64,000 nucleotides of DNA, taken from Takakia lepidozioides. Taxonomy: Eukaryota; Streptophyta; Takakiopsida; Takakiales; Takakiaceae. The DNA lies in contig CM060731.1 in assembly GCA_030704615.1 (NCBI GenBank), forward strand, positions 67,932,756-67,996,755, given 5' to 3'. The notes below the pieces were generated by a model. That model was not told the DNA's origin. It did no database searches and saw nothing but the letters and a program-made list of their open reading frames with translations. The position numbers and the translations under genes were made by a program. Each line of letters begins with the position of its first letter. The first letter of the stretch is position 1. Below, one piece after another: positions 24,101-35,446 of this stretch.

Positions 24101-27100
24101 CTAAATGCCGGCCTTGTGACCTCGTGTCCTTGTTTGTTTCGACCTGAAGCGCTTTGCTCTAGGTAAGGTACTGCATTGGATTTAGTTGGAAAGCTTGGGG
24201 CCTTTCCCTCTTTAGAATATGCCTACACGGGCCATTCCCTGCAACTCCCTGGAGTGTGATCTCTGAATGGTAACAAGCGGACCCCTACCGCTTGGGGGCA
24301 GCCCCGCCGCCCAAATTGGGCAGTCGTATGCTCTGTCTAGCATACTCGGCACTTGGGCTTGGGTTGGTTCCTGTGCTTAAACTTATAGCCTGCGACTACA
24401 ATCAAAATTTTAGCTCCTATCAAAACTCCTCAGGGTGATTCCTGGGAATTGGTTACTTATGCCAAATCTAGGGCTTCATGTGTAGTTTTTGGGGTGAATC
24501 CCAGGATGGACGATGTGTCCTTTAAAACTACATGCTCTAGCTTAGGCTTGGATTTCATGGCTAATGGTACCATCTCGAGACTTGATAACAGGGGTACGTT
24601 GAAGGTTGCAATGACCAAAAGTGCTTCTAATAGAGTCCCACATCAATTCAATCTCAAAGAAGTTCGTCCCTTGACTGGCTGGAGAGCGGTCTTAGACATT
24701 GGTGATTCAATGGGGCGCTCTAGGAAGACAACCAAGGGCAACGACTTCAACTTGAGAGTTTCTAATCGGTTTGATGCTCTGGATGAGGTTGAATCCAAAC
24801 AGCCAGAAGGACAAAATGCCCCTAAGTGTTCGGAACCTGAACGTCCTGAATCTGAAGGATTTGGTACTCTGAATGGTTTACCAATCCTCAAGGTTTACAC
24901 AAGATGAACAAATTCTATACACGGGGTAATTGTCCCCAAGCCGTCAGATGGACAATCTGTCCCTAAGTGTGCAGAGCCTGAACGTCGTGTAACTGAAGGA
25001 TTTGGTACTCTAAATGGTTTACCAATCCTCAAAGTCTACACAAGACGAGCAAAATCTATACACGGGGTAATTGTCCCCAAGCAGTCTGACAGACAATCTG
25101 CCCCTGTGTGTGCGGAGCCTGTGCGTCGTGTAACTGAAGGATTTGGTACCCTGAATGGTTTACCAATTCTCAAAGTTTACACAAGACGAGCAAAATCTAC
25201 ACATGGGGTAACTGTCCCCCCTTTGCAGAACGGTTGGCCGTCCAGGAGCAATCACAAGCACCTAGACGAATAAACTGGTTGGAGATGTCAATGGTTATAA
25301 ATGGGCAGGTAAGATGTGTACTCTCAAGGCAGCCTCTGCCAAACGCGGTCAAAAAGGGGTTGGATTCTTTGTCCGTGATTTCTTGTTTGACAATTGTGAA
25401 ATTATCAACAAGGGTTTGAGGTACGAGCATAGTATCTGGCTAAAACTGAATCTGAAGGGCGGCATGAGTACGAAGGACCTCTTTGTGGGTTGTGTTTACA
25501 TGCCCACAGAGGGGACCCTTAGTGCTGACGCAGACAAAGCCTTCGAAGATGTAAAGCTGGACTGTGCTTCGTTCCTTGCCAAAGATCAGGTGGTGCTATT
25601 GGGTGACTTCAATGCCCGGGTGGGCAAAGGGCTCCATCAGGACGATATCATTGGACCTTTTGGTGAGGACGAGCTGAATTCTAATGGCAGACGGTTAATT
25701 AACTGTCTAGAAGAGCTTCAGCTTTTGACCTTGAATAACAGGACAAGAGGTGACCAAGTGCAGTGGACTCGTGAGAAATCCCAAACTGGGGAACGTTCCA
25801 TTGTGGACTATATCATAATGGACAAAAATTTGTTCCCCCAGTGTGCCAATGTGTTGATCGACAGAACTGATATTGGTACCTCTGACCACTTCCTGGTTTG
25901 GACTGAGATCAAAAGGTGTTTTCCCAACACCAAGAGATCTGTGAAACGTTCGATTCGGAAGTGGCGCAGAGAAAAATTCCATAATGAGGAGGTCAAGGCT
26001 GAGTACGTCCAGGCCTTGCAAGAGGCTCTCCCTCATTTTGTCCAATCGCTCCAAGAACTTCAGTCTCGCTCTGATAACGCAAGAAATGAAGTCGAAAGAG
26101 CAGTGGACTCTTGGGAGAGTTTCGTTTCCTCCGTGGCTGACAAGATCATTGGGAGGAAACTAATTGTCTGCGGTAGAGCTGTTAATTGGTGGACCAAAGA
26201 GATTAAACTCAAGATAGCTGAGAGACGAGCCCTCTATAAAGAGTGCTGCAATTTGAAAACCAACAGAGAATTGTGGGCGAGGTACTACCAGCTCCGTAAA
26301 GATATCAATCAGCTTGTTAGGTCTCAGAAGAAATTATACTGGGACAAGTTATACAGTGAAATAAACTCAAACCACCATGGTGGTAATGACAAGAAATTCT
26401 GGTTGGCCCTTCAACATTTGTACAAGCCGAAAAACGGTCAGCAAGTACAAGCGCTGAAGACTACTAAAGGTGCAGTGGTGACTTCATCGGTTGACATTGT
26501 CAAAACCTTTGAAACTCACTACAGTATCCTTGGCAGAGCTTCTAGGTCTAACAGTGAGGGGTCTTCTGCTGAATGGAGGGACACAGTTGGAAAAACTGTT
26601 CCTATGATTCAAAACAGCCCTGATGAACTGGAGTATATTTCAATGGCTTATAACGCTCCCATTAGTTCTTCTGAGATTGTGGAAGCAATTGAACATTTAA
26701 ATGGATATAAAGCTGGTGGACCTGATGGTATTGTCAACGAGCTTATCAAGCACGGTGGCGATCCCATGATAGAGGCCCTAGTTCTCCTCTTTAACCTTAT
26801 CTGGAAGACTGAAATGATCCCCTTTCGCTGGCGACAGGGGGTCACTGTCAATCTATACAAGAAGGGTGACAGAGAAGAACCGGGGAACTACCGTGGCATC
26901 ACGCTCCTCAATGCTGTTGGCAAGACATTCTGCAGAGTTATAAGTACTCGTCTCGAGGTTGATCTGGAGTCTAGAGGTTGTTTCCACGAAGGCCAAGCTG
27001 GCTTTCGGCGAAACAGGGGCTGTGTGGATCATATCTTCACTCTAAGCCAGATTATCCAGGGAAGGAAAAAAGAAGGGAAACCCACTTATGTTTTTTTCCT

Positions 27101-29878
27101 GGATGTCAAAAAGGCTTATGACACAGTGTGGAGAGATGGCCTATGGTTCCGCCTCTGGTCTTGTGGGATCAAGGGAAAGATGTGGAGAGTTGTCCACAAC
27201 TTGTATGCTCACACCAAAAGCTGTGTCACTGTTAACGGACAGAAGTCCAACTTCTTTGACATAGACCAAGGTGTAGCTCAAGGATGTACTCTCTCCCCTC
27301 TGCTCATCAATGTTTTCATCAATCAACTCCTCGAGGATGTGGAAAGTGAGGGATTTGGGTTAAGGGTGGGTGATACCACCATACCAGCCCTTATGTTTGC
27401 AGATGACTTCGCAGGCATAGGGGAGACTCCAACCAATCTCCAGGAGTTGATTGATTGCGCGAAGAGATACTTTGATCTTTGGGGGCTAGAGGCTAATGTC
27501 AGCAAATGTGCAGTGGTAGCATTCAACGACAGAGGAGAGGGAGGAAGTGATCTTAAGTGGCAGTGGGGTAGCCAAGAGATCCCGGTCCTCCCTTCCTACA
27601 CTTACCTGGGCGTTGAGTTCTCCTCCAATTGTAATTGGGATGCACATATCCGGAAAGTTGTTCAAACTGGCAAGGGCAAAGCTCTGGGGCTCACTAAATT
27701 TTTCCACTGCAGAGGGGTCAACTCTGAGGTTAAGAAAACCATGCTTTGTCGCGTTATTAGACCTGCCTTGGAGTACGGATCTGCTATATGGGTTGATAAC
27801 TCCAACCAGGCTAAGTCTCTAGAATCCATTCAAGTGGGGGTGCTTAAGGAGTGTATGTCAGCATGCTCCAAAACAGCCAATGTGGCTGTTCGGGGTGAGT
27901 TTGGCATTCCGTCCTTAAGCTCCCGACGAGATGAATTCAAGGTCAGATGGTGGGGTCAGCTGCAACATATGCCCAACACCAGATATACTAAATTAATCGA
28001 CTCTATATCTTGGAAACAGGACCGCCCTGTCAAACAGGCTAAGTCCTGGCAGAAGAGAGTAGAAGAGATCCTCAAGGACCTGGACCTGGATCCGCAAGTC
28101 TTGACCCTGCTGGATAAATCTGACTTAGAGGCTGTAGTGTCCTCAGCCATGTCTGTTGCCATGAGATTGTCTGATGAAAATGAAGTTAGGCAGAAAACTT
28201 CCCTGAACTTGTTTCCAGTCTGTGACATGGGGGAGGACATCTTGGATGACCTCAAGGGTCTACCCACTCTCGGCACTAGACTGAAATTTAAACTCAGGGC
28301 AGGAAGCCTACCTTTGAACAGCAAACAGAAGCAGAGAGGAAAGGGAGAGTGCAATCGCCCGTTGTGTGGGCAATCTGAAGACAGTATTCATTTTCTGATA
28401 CACTGTCCGGGGTTCTCTCACCAAAGAGACGCTCTCTTCAATCTATTAAGGGAATTGTACCTGTACCCCTGTTTACCAACTTTGAAAGTCTCGAGGCTGA
28501 GCCAAAAGCCCAGGCCCTCCTGAGGCCTAGTTTTTGGGCAAATCACACACAGCAGATTGATGCTTGTGTGAAGGGATTTCTAGAGGATATCTGGAAAACC
28601 CGGATTAATTCTTTATATGGAGGTAAGTCTTACTACCAACGTCAGCCCCTGACAGAGGTAGGTTCTGTCCCTTTTGTTCCCGCTCAAACTGGGCGCGGGG
28701 TCAATGGCCACAAGGCTACGGCAAACAACGTCTTATGGGTACAATCTCTTGTGAGCTCTGCCCAAACTGGGGAAGGGGTCTGTGGCCACAAGGCTACGGA
28801 CAATGTCTTATAAGTGATTTCTTTGAGATCCGTGGGAGATTCATTTTTCTATTCAGTGATACCCAATCTCTCACAGAGGTCTTCCATTATGAGGATCAGA
28901 AATTCTTGGCAGCTTACCTACATGAGGCCCTGAATCTTAGACAATCCCCTTGCTTTTGGGCTGCTTGTGGGGGCCCCCTCTATCTTTTCTTCTTTCTTTC
29001 TTTCTCTTGTCCCATAAGCTCTTTGAGCTTTCCTCAGTTGCTATAGAATACTATTTCATTTCATTTTCTTTGTGTCTGTCAAAACCAATCCTGGCTGATT
29101 TACCCACCATCTGTCACCTGACTAGATTTACAGTTATTGTCTCACAGAGTATATTATCGCTTACAAGTCAATCAGCTTTTGGACGACCTTGAGCAACAGA
29201 TTGATAAATGAACCAACATTTTGCCTAGTTATAGGTCTTCTTATCAAGACTTTCAAGATTTAGCCTGGTGATACACCAACTTATGCATCAAACTAAAGCA
29301 ATTCATGTGGAGACCATGATAATTAAGTGCAACGCGAGGTGACAGTTCGGGCGCGCTACAGAGGGGGCCTAGTGACCTCGCTAAGTTTTCGGCCATGGAA
29401 CCTACATGGCATGGCAGAGCTGCAGATGCAATATCAAATACTTTGTGGCACGTTGAGCGCCTGCTGACTACATGCTCTGATCACATTTTCACACTGCATA
29501 AAGACTAGATGCTATTGCAAATTGTCTTGGGAACAGTTGGGGAAAGACGACCTGGTAATGCCAGTTAGGCCGCTCCTGCGCGCGCTTGGACGCAACAGAT
29601 TGCCCGAAATAACGCTCCATCATATCCAAGAACTGATCATTATCCTCAGAGGAGCACCGGGGGTCGCGAATTACAATCGCCCCTGTCTCCCGCAAGCATG
29701 CTGCCACTTCCTCACAGCTCAATTTTAACCCATCATCCAGATCTATCTCTCCTTCTGCCTTCTCATTCAACCCATCAACTAACTCTACCTTCCCATTGGA
29801 ATGCCCGCAGAGATCAGGTCCGAAAAGGCCGGAACTGAATCTCAAATAGGGCTCTATATCTATCACCGGCAGCTCCAT
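21148..29878 (-). CDS. Isopenicillin N synthase-like 2-oxoglutarate/Fe(II) oxygenase, 7 exons
   Basis: Soluble 2OG-dependent dioxygenase family; the substrate is unknown. Exons (minus) are 29878-29552, 23900-23727, 23503-23411, 23052-22984, 22379-22173, 21770-21645 and 21291-21148. All join in phase 0 without a stop, giving 379 residues. Exon 1 is the DIOX_N part (MELPVIDIEPYL; CLRETGAIVIRDPRC). The jelly-roll core carries the metal triad: H247 and D249 in GYHYDLNFLTIHGRSRF, and H304 in AAGMHEVIV. The 2OG-binding RxS is R328-V-S330 in SLWRVSST. Other family phrases are PKWRYMWRIGPRP and GCLLLQAGKQ. An alternative in-frame ATG is at 29932. The intron after exon 4 uses a GC donor (CAG|GCAACT). 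Intron 1 is about 5.65 kb and contains an antisense LINE. The gene is head-to-head with the SNARE gene. No decay is seen. Confidence 0.9.
24449..25273 (+). pseudogene. LINE ORF1 with a 47-residue in-frame tandem repeat
   Basis: The frame from 24449 continues to TAA at 25271-25273, broken by a single TGA at 24905-24907. The first ~115 residues are not recognised (RASCVVFGVNPRMDDVSF, LTGWRAVLDIGDSMG). From 24857 a 141-bp unit is repeated at 24998 and 25139, exactly 47 codons each. Each unit has EGFGTLNGLPILKVYTR, then HGVIVPK. In the first unit the codon CGA of the other two (YTRRAKS) is TGA, which explains the break. No RNA-binding motif or zinc knuckle is visible. Confidence 0.7.
25314..28523 (+). 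CDS. LINE ORF2: endonuclease and reverse transcriptase
   Basis: An open frame of 1069 residues copies the element's RNA into DNA at a nicked target. Visible in order are: an EEP (APE-like) endonuclease with GDFNARVG at residues ~97-104 and TSDHFLVW at ~190; a long charged linker; reverse transcriptase motifs NYRGITLLNAVGKTF (~525), GQAGFRRNRGCVDHIF (~560), FFLDVKKAYDTVW (motif A, ~595), GVAQGCTLSP (motif B) and MFADDFAGIG (motif C, catalytic DD, ~697); and a C-terminal CNRPLCGQSEDSIHFLIHC zinc-knuckle-like segment. The N-terminus is short: GDFN normally lies ~150 residues in, so the first catalytic part of the endonuclease is missing or in another frame. After ~28455 the true frame shifts by one base (FESLEAEPKAQALL... 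continues to ~28627). The frame uses an internal ATG at 25314 that may not be the real start. Confidence 0.85.
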   Translation: MCTLKAASAKRGQKGVGFFVRDFLFDNCEIINKGLRYEHSIWLKLNLKGGMSTKDLFVGCVYMPTEGTLSADADKAFEDVKLDCASFLAKDQVVLLGDFNARVGKGLHQDDIIGPFGEDELNSNGRRLINCLEELQLLTLNNRTRGDQVQWTREKSQTGERSIVDYIIMDKNLFPQCANVLIDRTDIGTSDHFLVWTEIKRCFPNTKRSVKRSIRKWRREKFHNEEVKAEYVQALQEALPHFVQSLQELQSRSDNARNEVERAVDSWESFVSSVADKIIGRKLIVCGRAVNWWTKEIKLKIAERRALYKECCNLKTNRELWARYYQLRKDINQLVRSQKKLYWDKLYSEINSNHHGGNDKKFWLALQHLYKPKNGQQVQALKTTKGAVVTSSVDIVKTFETHYSILGRASRSNSEGSSAEWRDTVGKTVPMIQNSPDELEYISMAYNAPISSSEIVEAIEHLNGYKAGGPDGIVNELIKHGGDPMIEALVLLFNLIWKTEMIPFRWRQGVTVNLYKKGDREEPGNYRGITLLNAVGKTFCRVISTRLEVDLESRGCFHEGQAGFRRNRGCVDHIFTLSQIIQGRKKEGKPTYVFFLDVKKAYDTVWRDGLWFRLWSCGIKGKMWRVVHNLYAHTKSCVTVNGQKSNFFDIDQGVAQGCTLSPLLINVFINQLLEDVESEGFGLRVGDTTIPALMFADDFAGIGETPTNLQELIDCAKRYFDLWGLEANVSKCAVVAFNDRGEGGSDLKWQWGSQEIPVLPSYTYLGVEFSSNCNWDAHIRKVVQTGKGKALGLTKFFHCRGVNSEVKKTMLCRVIRPALEYGSAIWVDNSNQAKSLESIQVGVLKECMSACSKTANVAVRGEFGIPSLSSRRDEFKVRWWGQLQHMPNTRYTKLIDSISWKQDRPVKQAKSWQKRVEEILKDLDLDPQVLTLLDKSDLEAVVSSAMSVAMRLSDENEVRQKTSLNLFPVCDMGEDILDDLKGLPTLGTRLKFKLRAGSLPLNSKQKQRGKGECNRPLCGQSEDSIHFLIHCPGFSHQRDALFNLLRELYLYPCLPTLKVSRLSQKPRPS

Positions 29879-30305
29879 ACCTCGAGGATTCACAGCTTCT
29901 TTCTTCAAAGCTAACAAACAATTTGAATGCACAACTCATCCGCAGAATTTCTGAAAATCTCTGGAAAGAAAAGTCAGGTAAGACTTTCGCAAGAATACAA
30001 ATGGTGGGTGGTCAGGAAAGAGGACAAAAACAAAGGAAGGAATGTCAGGAAACAATATTCTTAGAGAAAGGAGACCTCTGGAAGTACTTAAGGATGCGGT
30101 ACTGAGAGTGTAGCGAGAGGGAGAAAACAAAACAAGCGTGGATGAAAAGCAACAGCTTGAGTACACTACTGTTCCTCCTCTCATCAAGTCACCCATTCGT
30201 CTACTGTCCGTTTTCATCCGATTTAGTATATTCTACTCCTGGCAGCTGTAGCAATTGTATGCAGAGGGGATCCAAGCAAGCAGGTGGGTTGAATGTTCGA
30301 GGTCG
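29879..30305. promoter_or_regulatory. Divergent upstream region, oxygenase (-) / Bet1-like SNARE (+)
   Basis: About 430 bp separates the two start codons. It is a candidate shared promoter. No clear TATA box stands out on either strand. Confidence 0.45.
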
Positions 30306-31562
30306 ATGGCTTACACAGCGCCGGGTCACAGATCCAGGTAGGTTTTGGATCAGATAGGAAGGGGAGAATTGGGATTTGTGCCATATGTAGCAGTATGAGT
30401 GATGTGAGATTGCGAATCCATGTGTTTCTCAATCAGTCTCTAAGGTTGCTGAGTTTGAAGGAATTTCCAGAATCAAGTCTTGGAAGAGTATTAGGGTATG
30501 CTGATACCTGGGGAAATTGTGGTTGGGTTTCGACACAGATCTACACAGCCAACTGAAGAATTGCAGCTGAGAGTAGATCCTATTCATGGAGACCTTGACA
30601 CAGAGATTTATGGCCTGCACAGCAAAGTAGCCCAGCTCAAGCATGTAAGTTGTCTTTCCCCAAGGAAAAGAGATGCGTTGGCGTAGAAACACCGGAGGCA
30701 TAAGATTGGTGAAGAACCGCAGAAGCCTTACTTAGGTTGAACTCATCACCTGATTTTAGGGCAACTATGTTTCTTTCATGTATCTCGTGCCAGACCAGTG
30801 GGCAACTCCCCCTCGAAAATCTTGGCAAGACTAACGGCTTGCAGTGCAGGGTGAGAGTGAAACTCTATGGATCTGCTTTCTCAGATTGAGTAGGTCGGTT
30901 GCTAAACAAGAGAACACTCTGGCTGCCTGCGAAGTCTTGTGTAGTTCTTGGAATTTGGCCTTACAATCGGAAGACAAGGTTCCTGGATGCTAACATTTGA
31001 AGATGGGAGGGTGGATGGTGTGCCAGGTTGCCCAGCACATTGAGTCAGAGACCAAGTACCAAAATGATATCATTAATCAGCTGGTATGCCCATTCTTTAC
31101 CATTGTTCATTTTGCGTAAGATTGCAGGAAGGGCGCATCATTGTCTCAGCCCACCAGTTAGCGGCATGAAAGTGAGCATAGATGTTCAGATATCATGCTG
31201 TAATTACTACAGCTTTGAAATGGATGCTCACATCAGTTTTTGTCTTAGGGTAGTATGTGCCCACTACTGTGCAGAGCAGGACAGCCTTGAGGGAGAGTGG
31301 AAATTTTCCTCTTGTCACTGGTTAGGCATCTCCCAAGGGTCTGTTATTACCTGCAGTTGAATTGAGCTCTGTGGTTTGTCGTGGTGGCATGCAGGAGGCA
31401 ACCATGGCCAAGGCACAAGCTGGTCTCAAGAGCACCTTGCGAAGGCTCAACCGGGGTTTGGCTCAGCAAGGCATCAGCCCTCTTGTCTTAGTTGTCCTCT
31501 TTGCTTTGTTTTGCTTTTTCTGTGTCTTCATATGGTCGAAAGTTAACAGACGCTTCCATTGA
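30306..31562 (+). CDS. Bet1-like Qc/Qb-type SNARE, 4 exons
   Basis: This is a small tail-anchored SNARE of the Golgi/ER-Golgi route. Exons are 30306-30337, 30539-30644, 31027-31083 and 31395-31562. All have GT-AG borders and join in frame to give 120 residues. Exon 1 is MAYTAPGHRS. Exon 2 holds EELQLRVDPIHGDLDTEIYG, exon 3 IESETKYQNDIINQL, and exon 4 the end of the SNARE helix (AQAGLKSTLRRLNRGL) plus a single C-terminal membrane segment of ~20 residues (LVLVVLFALFCFFCVFIW) and a basic tail. The order and length match the plant Bet1-like proteins (for example Arabidopsis At4g14600/At1g29060, known for EEIQLRIDP...). A heptad pattern runs from exon 2 to exon 4. Start choice rests on the ATG that gives clean splice phase. 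No decay is seen. Confidence 0.85.
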
Positions 31563-31957
31563 GTCCACAAGCTGTTGTACAATAGCATTGATCATCTGGT
31601 TGAAGTCGCCCTGACCCTGTATGTCCCAGCGAGTTTTATTCGATGCAAGTCTCTCTTCACTCCTCGGTTGAAGTTTCGGTTGAAGTTTTGGCGACGTTTC
31701 AGAACTTTGTCATTGCAGGGGATTTGGACTTCCCTTTTCCTAAACATTGATATGCAATACTGAATACCTGTCTGTATCAATGTTAGCAACCTGATCTTTC
31801 TTAGGCGAATATTTTCAAATTGACAACAAGGAATACCCGCAGAACAGTTTCAAAACTAAAATGCTCTCTTTCGAGAGTAGGCTTGAAGAACTTTGCCGAG
31901 TCAAGAAGTGTTTATTTCAGAATATGCAAAGGTGTGAAGCTGATAGCTGGTTAAACT
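31563..31957. other. Convergent intergenic region
   Basis: This lies between the 3' ends of the SNARE (+) and mannanase (-) genes. It probably holds both 3' UTRs; nothing else is seen. Confidence 0.4.
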
Positions 31958-34240
31958 TCATCTAAAAGGATTGAAGCACCTCAGTATCTTGGACAGGTGG
32001 TGGTGGTGTTTTACTGGTTCTCCTTTCAACTCTCCATCCGAAAACATTGAGTTGAAGAGAGAACCTAATCTAGTGGATTGTGCTGCTATGAGCTGTACCG
32101 TTGATGAGTCGTCTGATGGAAAGATTGCATTCCCATCATCCCAGTCTGCGATGGCTTTGTCAAGAAATTGCCAGAGAAGGGCTCCAGCTCCTGCCCCCCC
32201 TGCTTGGGCTGATAAATAAATGCTGTCATAAAATATATTGTACACCACATCCCTTTGAGCAGGATCGAATCCAGCTGTTTTACTGGAGATTCCAAATTCA
32301 GTGAAGAGTACTGGTTGGTTGAGAACATCTGTTGCATCCTCAATATGTGCACTCACCCACTTATCAAGGAATTGCATCTGGTCTGAAAATTCTGCATCTG
32401 CTTTCCTGCAGACACAATTGCGAATCCTTTCATTAGGCAGGCATTGGCCATCTCTTCTTAACTCAAGGTAGAAATGGTGCATTATTAACAGGACCAAAGG
32501 CACCTGCCCTTGTAAAAAAGGGGACCAGTTAGTGGTCAATGGTTTTAAGGGAAACCCACTGTTTCATTTCAAATTTCTGGCCACATATGTGACTTACCAG
32601 GAATCAGGATACGCATGTACAGTCGCAAAATCAATGCAAGGTGCCTGGTGGTTGCGGACGAAATCTGTGCCCACGGTAGCGGAATAGGAGTTTGCGTTGA
32701 ACTGAGATCTCCCTCGGCTGTTCTCTTGATAAAAACCTTCCAGTCCCACGGTCAAGAGGTGCTTATTGTCCAGAGCCTTAACGCAGGCTGCCATTTCCTC
32801 AATCCACGCCTGCTCCCAATTTTGTGAATGGGTCAAAAGCAGCAACTCAGCAAATGAACGGAAGTGGTCGAGTGCATGTATGTCATAATCGATGAGAGGA
32901 TGGAGTTTTCTTATCCAAGTTACTTTAAAAGCCTACCGAGCTCTACGGGACAGTAAGACTCTCTCATCAGGAGGAATCTTAAGGCAGCAAAGCGTGGAGA
33001 ACTAGGAGATTAGTGACAATGGACTCCTTTCGATGGTTCCATATGATTCTGCAATTTCATACGTACCTGAATACTATCGCCTGAAGGATCTGCAGTGCAC
33101 CGGGGCTCATTGATCAGCTCCCATCCAAAGATTGTGGGATCATCACAATACTGTACTCCGCTGATGGTGTTAACTCTTGTGAGCACAGCCTGCCACACAA
33201 AGGTGGGGAAAAGTTACTAATAGATAAGCATGGTACCGCCTATCGACAATGCTTATACAGTTATTCAAGACTGTACTTGATTGATGTCTGAAAGACTAGC
33301 CAGGGTCTAGTTGCCAATTTTCCCTCTAAGGACTCTTTCAGCAGCAAGCAGCTCCAGAGAGTTGCAGGAAAGGTTTGCATGCTGCCAAAATTTCAACAAA
33401 TCAAAAGTTGGATTCGTCGTCTCCTGGACATTGAAACTGAGCGAGATTCACATGTGTCACACTATTTCTCGGCCCTGTTTAACTTGCGATTTTACCGTGA
33501 CATGAGCTTTGTAGAACCCGCGAACGGTAGGATTTATGAAGAACACATCATCCGTAGACCCAACATCGACGCCGGCCTCCCTTGCCCAAGCCACGTACTG
33601 ATCCTTGCCACCATAATTGTCCCAGTTGTTGACGAGGCTCAGGAGCAGCCTCACTCCGTTCCGCCCTGCTTCAGCTATAGCAAAATCTAATCCCTGCAGT
33701 GTGGCAAGTCCATCCACACCTCTATTAAGCACTGTTCAAACCTGGAAGACTTCCTTGAAGACCCTAAACAAAACGGATTGTATGTACTGAGAGCAAAGAA
33801 ATTCTGACACAGAGACAGGTACAAGGAAACAGAGCTCCAAAATGTAATGGACGCAGACAGACCACATTGTGAACAAGTTGAACGAGAAACAGACGGGCAC
33901 AATGATGGCATACATAGAGACACGGAGATTACAAAGAATGGACAAAATTTGGAAAGGCAATTCGCAGCTGAAAGTGAGAGATGGAGACCTTGAAGACAGA
34001 CTCGTCGTAATTTCCAGGCGAGATTTGGAGAGCTTGGTAGCCACCATCATTGAATGCCCAAGTGCGGCAAACCGTGAGTCCCAAACCAGCCCCAAGCTGC
34101 AACACCGAGCTCACTCGTGGCCTGGTGGAGTCGTCAATGGATTGGACCATAAGCCAGTACGAATTCCACCCATTAACATAGAAAGGCTTCCCATCTAACA
34201 CGAACTGTATACCATTGGTCTGCACGAAAGATTCTGCCAT
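31958..34240 (-). CDS. MAN: Mannan endo-1,4-beta-mannosidase (GH5), 5 exons
   Basis: The enzyme hydrolyses internal beta-1,4 links of mannans in the cell wall or storage polymers. Exons (minus) are 34240-33989, 33693-33496, 33189-33067, 32809-32598 and 32405-31958. All have GT-AG borders and join in frame to give about 410 residues. GH5 landmarks are [15 protein letters not shown] (start), [19 protein letters not shown] (conserved Arg), [29 protein letters not shown] with the acid/base Glu at ~178, VHAYPDSW, and PVLFTEFG with the nucleophile Glu at ~298. [12 protein letters not shown] follows as expected. The protein begins [17 protein letters not shown] with no hydrophobic signal peptide, unlike most secreted plant mannanases; an upstream signal exon cannot be excluded. 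The C-terminus is His-rich (KHHHHLSK). It is convergent with the SNARE gene. It is intact. Confidence 0.9.
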
Positions 34241-35006
34241 CTTCCCTCCACACGCTTCGGCTGCTCCCGGATCAATGCTCCATCTCCGGCCCTGCTCCTA
34301 CTTATAGCAACCGTTCTCTCTCCTCCAACAACACTTGTAATTTCTTTTAAGCAGCCCTAACTTCTTGGATTGCTTCATTTCATTTCACGCTTCCATCTTT
34401 CCTGCAGATCTACCACATTGCAATCTGCAAGGCACTTGCCTGCTCAATCGCCACATGTCCATCTTCCGCTCTGCGCTCTTGCGTCATCGTCTTCCTCGTC
34501 ATCACAGCACCGACTTTGCAATGATTGATGAGCATCTCCGTCCGACGACGCCATCCGCTCGTCCATGCTTCAGCCACAAGGTTTCAATGACATACGCATA
34601 TCATATCTATATCCATCAAAGTTCCTCAGTGTTGCCAGTGAGGGTGATGAGGACTTCTGAGATGAATTGAAGGTTTGCAAGCATCCCTTCCATCATCAGA
34701 ACTGCCGTATCTTCTGTTTCTCCATGTTTTCTCCATGTCCTGCCCCAGCCACGTCGGTCGCGGTGATTCAGGCTGTGGAACCTCAACAGTAACTTCAAAA
34801 CAAAACAAACAATAAGATTATCAAACGCATCAGAAACATGCATGACTAACTTCACCGAGAGACGTCAGGCTCATGATGTCTTGTTTCTCACATAATCCCT
34901 TGTATTGTTTTGTTTTGTTTTGTTTTGAAGGTCATGAGAAAGGTGCTCTTACATGATGATGGTGTGAAGGTCTCGTCTCTCGTCTCTTGTCTCTTCCACA
35001 CGGCTC

Positions 35007-35038
<32 letters not shown>

Positions 35039-35446
35039 TTGGTCATGATACCCGGACTCTCTTGGTACATGGCAAATGAATGCAGTGACCATCTACAGCC
35101 ATAAGGTTCCCAATTTACCTCCATGGAAGGTGCTACAAACAGTCTAGTGTGGAGAAATCCATCACCATACACTTACAGATTATCACCATGAACTCAAATT
35201 TCAGTGGGCTTTTGCAACATGATAGACATTGAAGCCGGTGTGACAAGAGCTACTTGAGTCACAGGCTTTTTGGAGGTTGGTCATGTGCCATTGTGAGTTC
35301 TATATGTTATAAGTTTATGGTGATGTCCCAGTTTGGTGTCATGAGAGATAAAACTTACCCGAGAGACATATTTGGTGTCAAGAGCGCAATTGTTAGGCTT
35401 CTATGCGATGCGGCTTTGTTTGATGTATCAGGCTCCTTGACAACCA
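34241..35446. other. Intergenic, microsatellites only
   Basis: No gene is recognised. It contains a TTTTG repeat (about 34905-34926) and a (GA)n run (35011-35037). Confidence 0.5.

Larger units (their letters stand above)
24449..28627 (+). mobile_element. Non-LTR retrotransposon (LINE) in intron 1 of the oxygenase gene
   Basis: The element lies antisense to its host gene. It consists of an ORF1-like region (24449-25273), an endonuclease/reverse-transcriptase ORF2 (25314-28523) and a short frameshifted tail to about 28627. The 5' untranslated part may reach back to about 24100. The 3' end is not marked by an A-run; a TTTC-rich stretch near 28985-29005 or the duplicated 'caaggctacgg' segments at 28709-28800 may be near it. 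The ends and target duplication could not be fixed by eye. It cannot be assigned to L1: the reverse transcriptase phrase NYRGITLLNAVGKTFCRVI is more like RTE/Tad/jockey-group elements. Confidence 0.8.
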
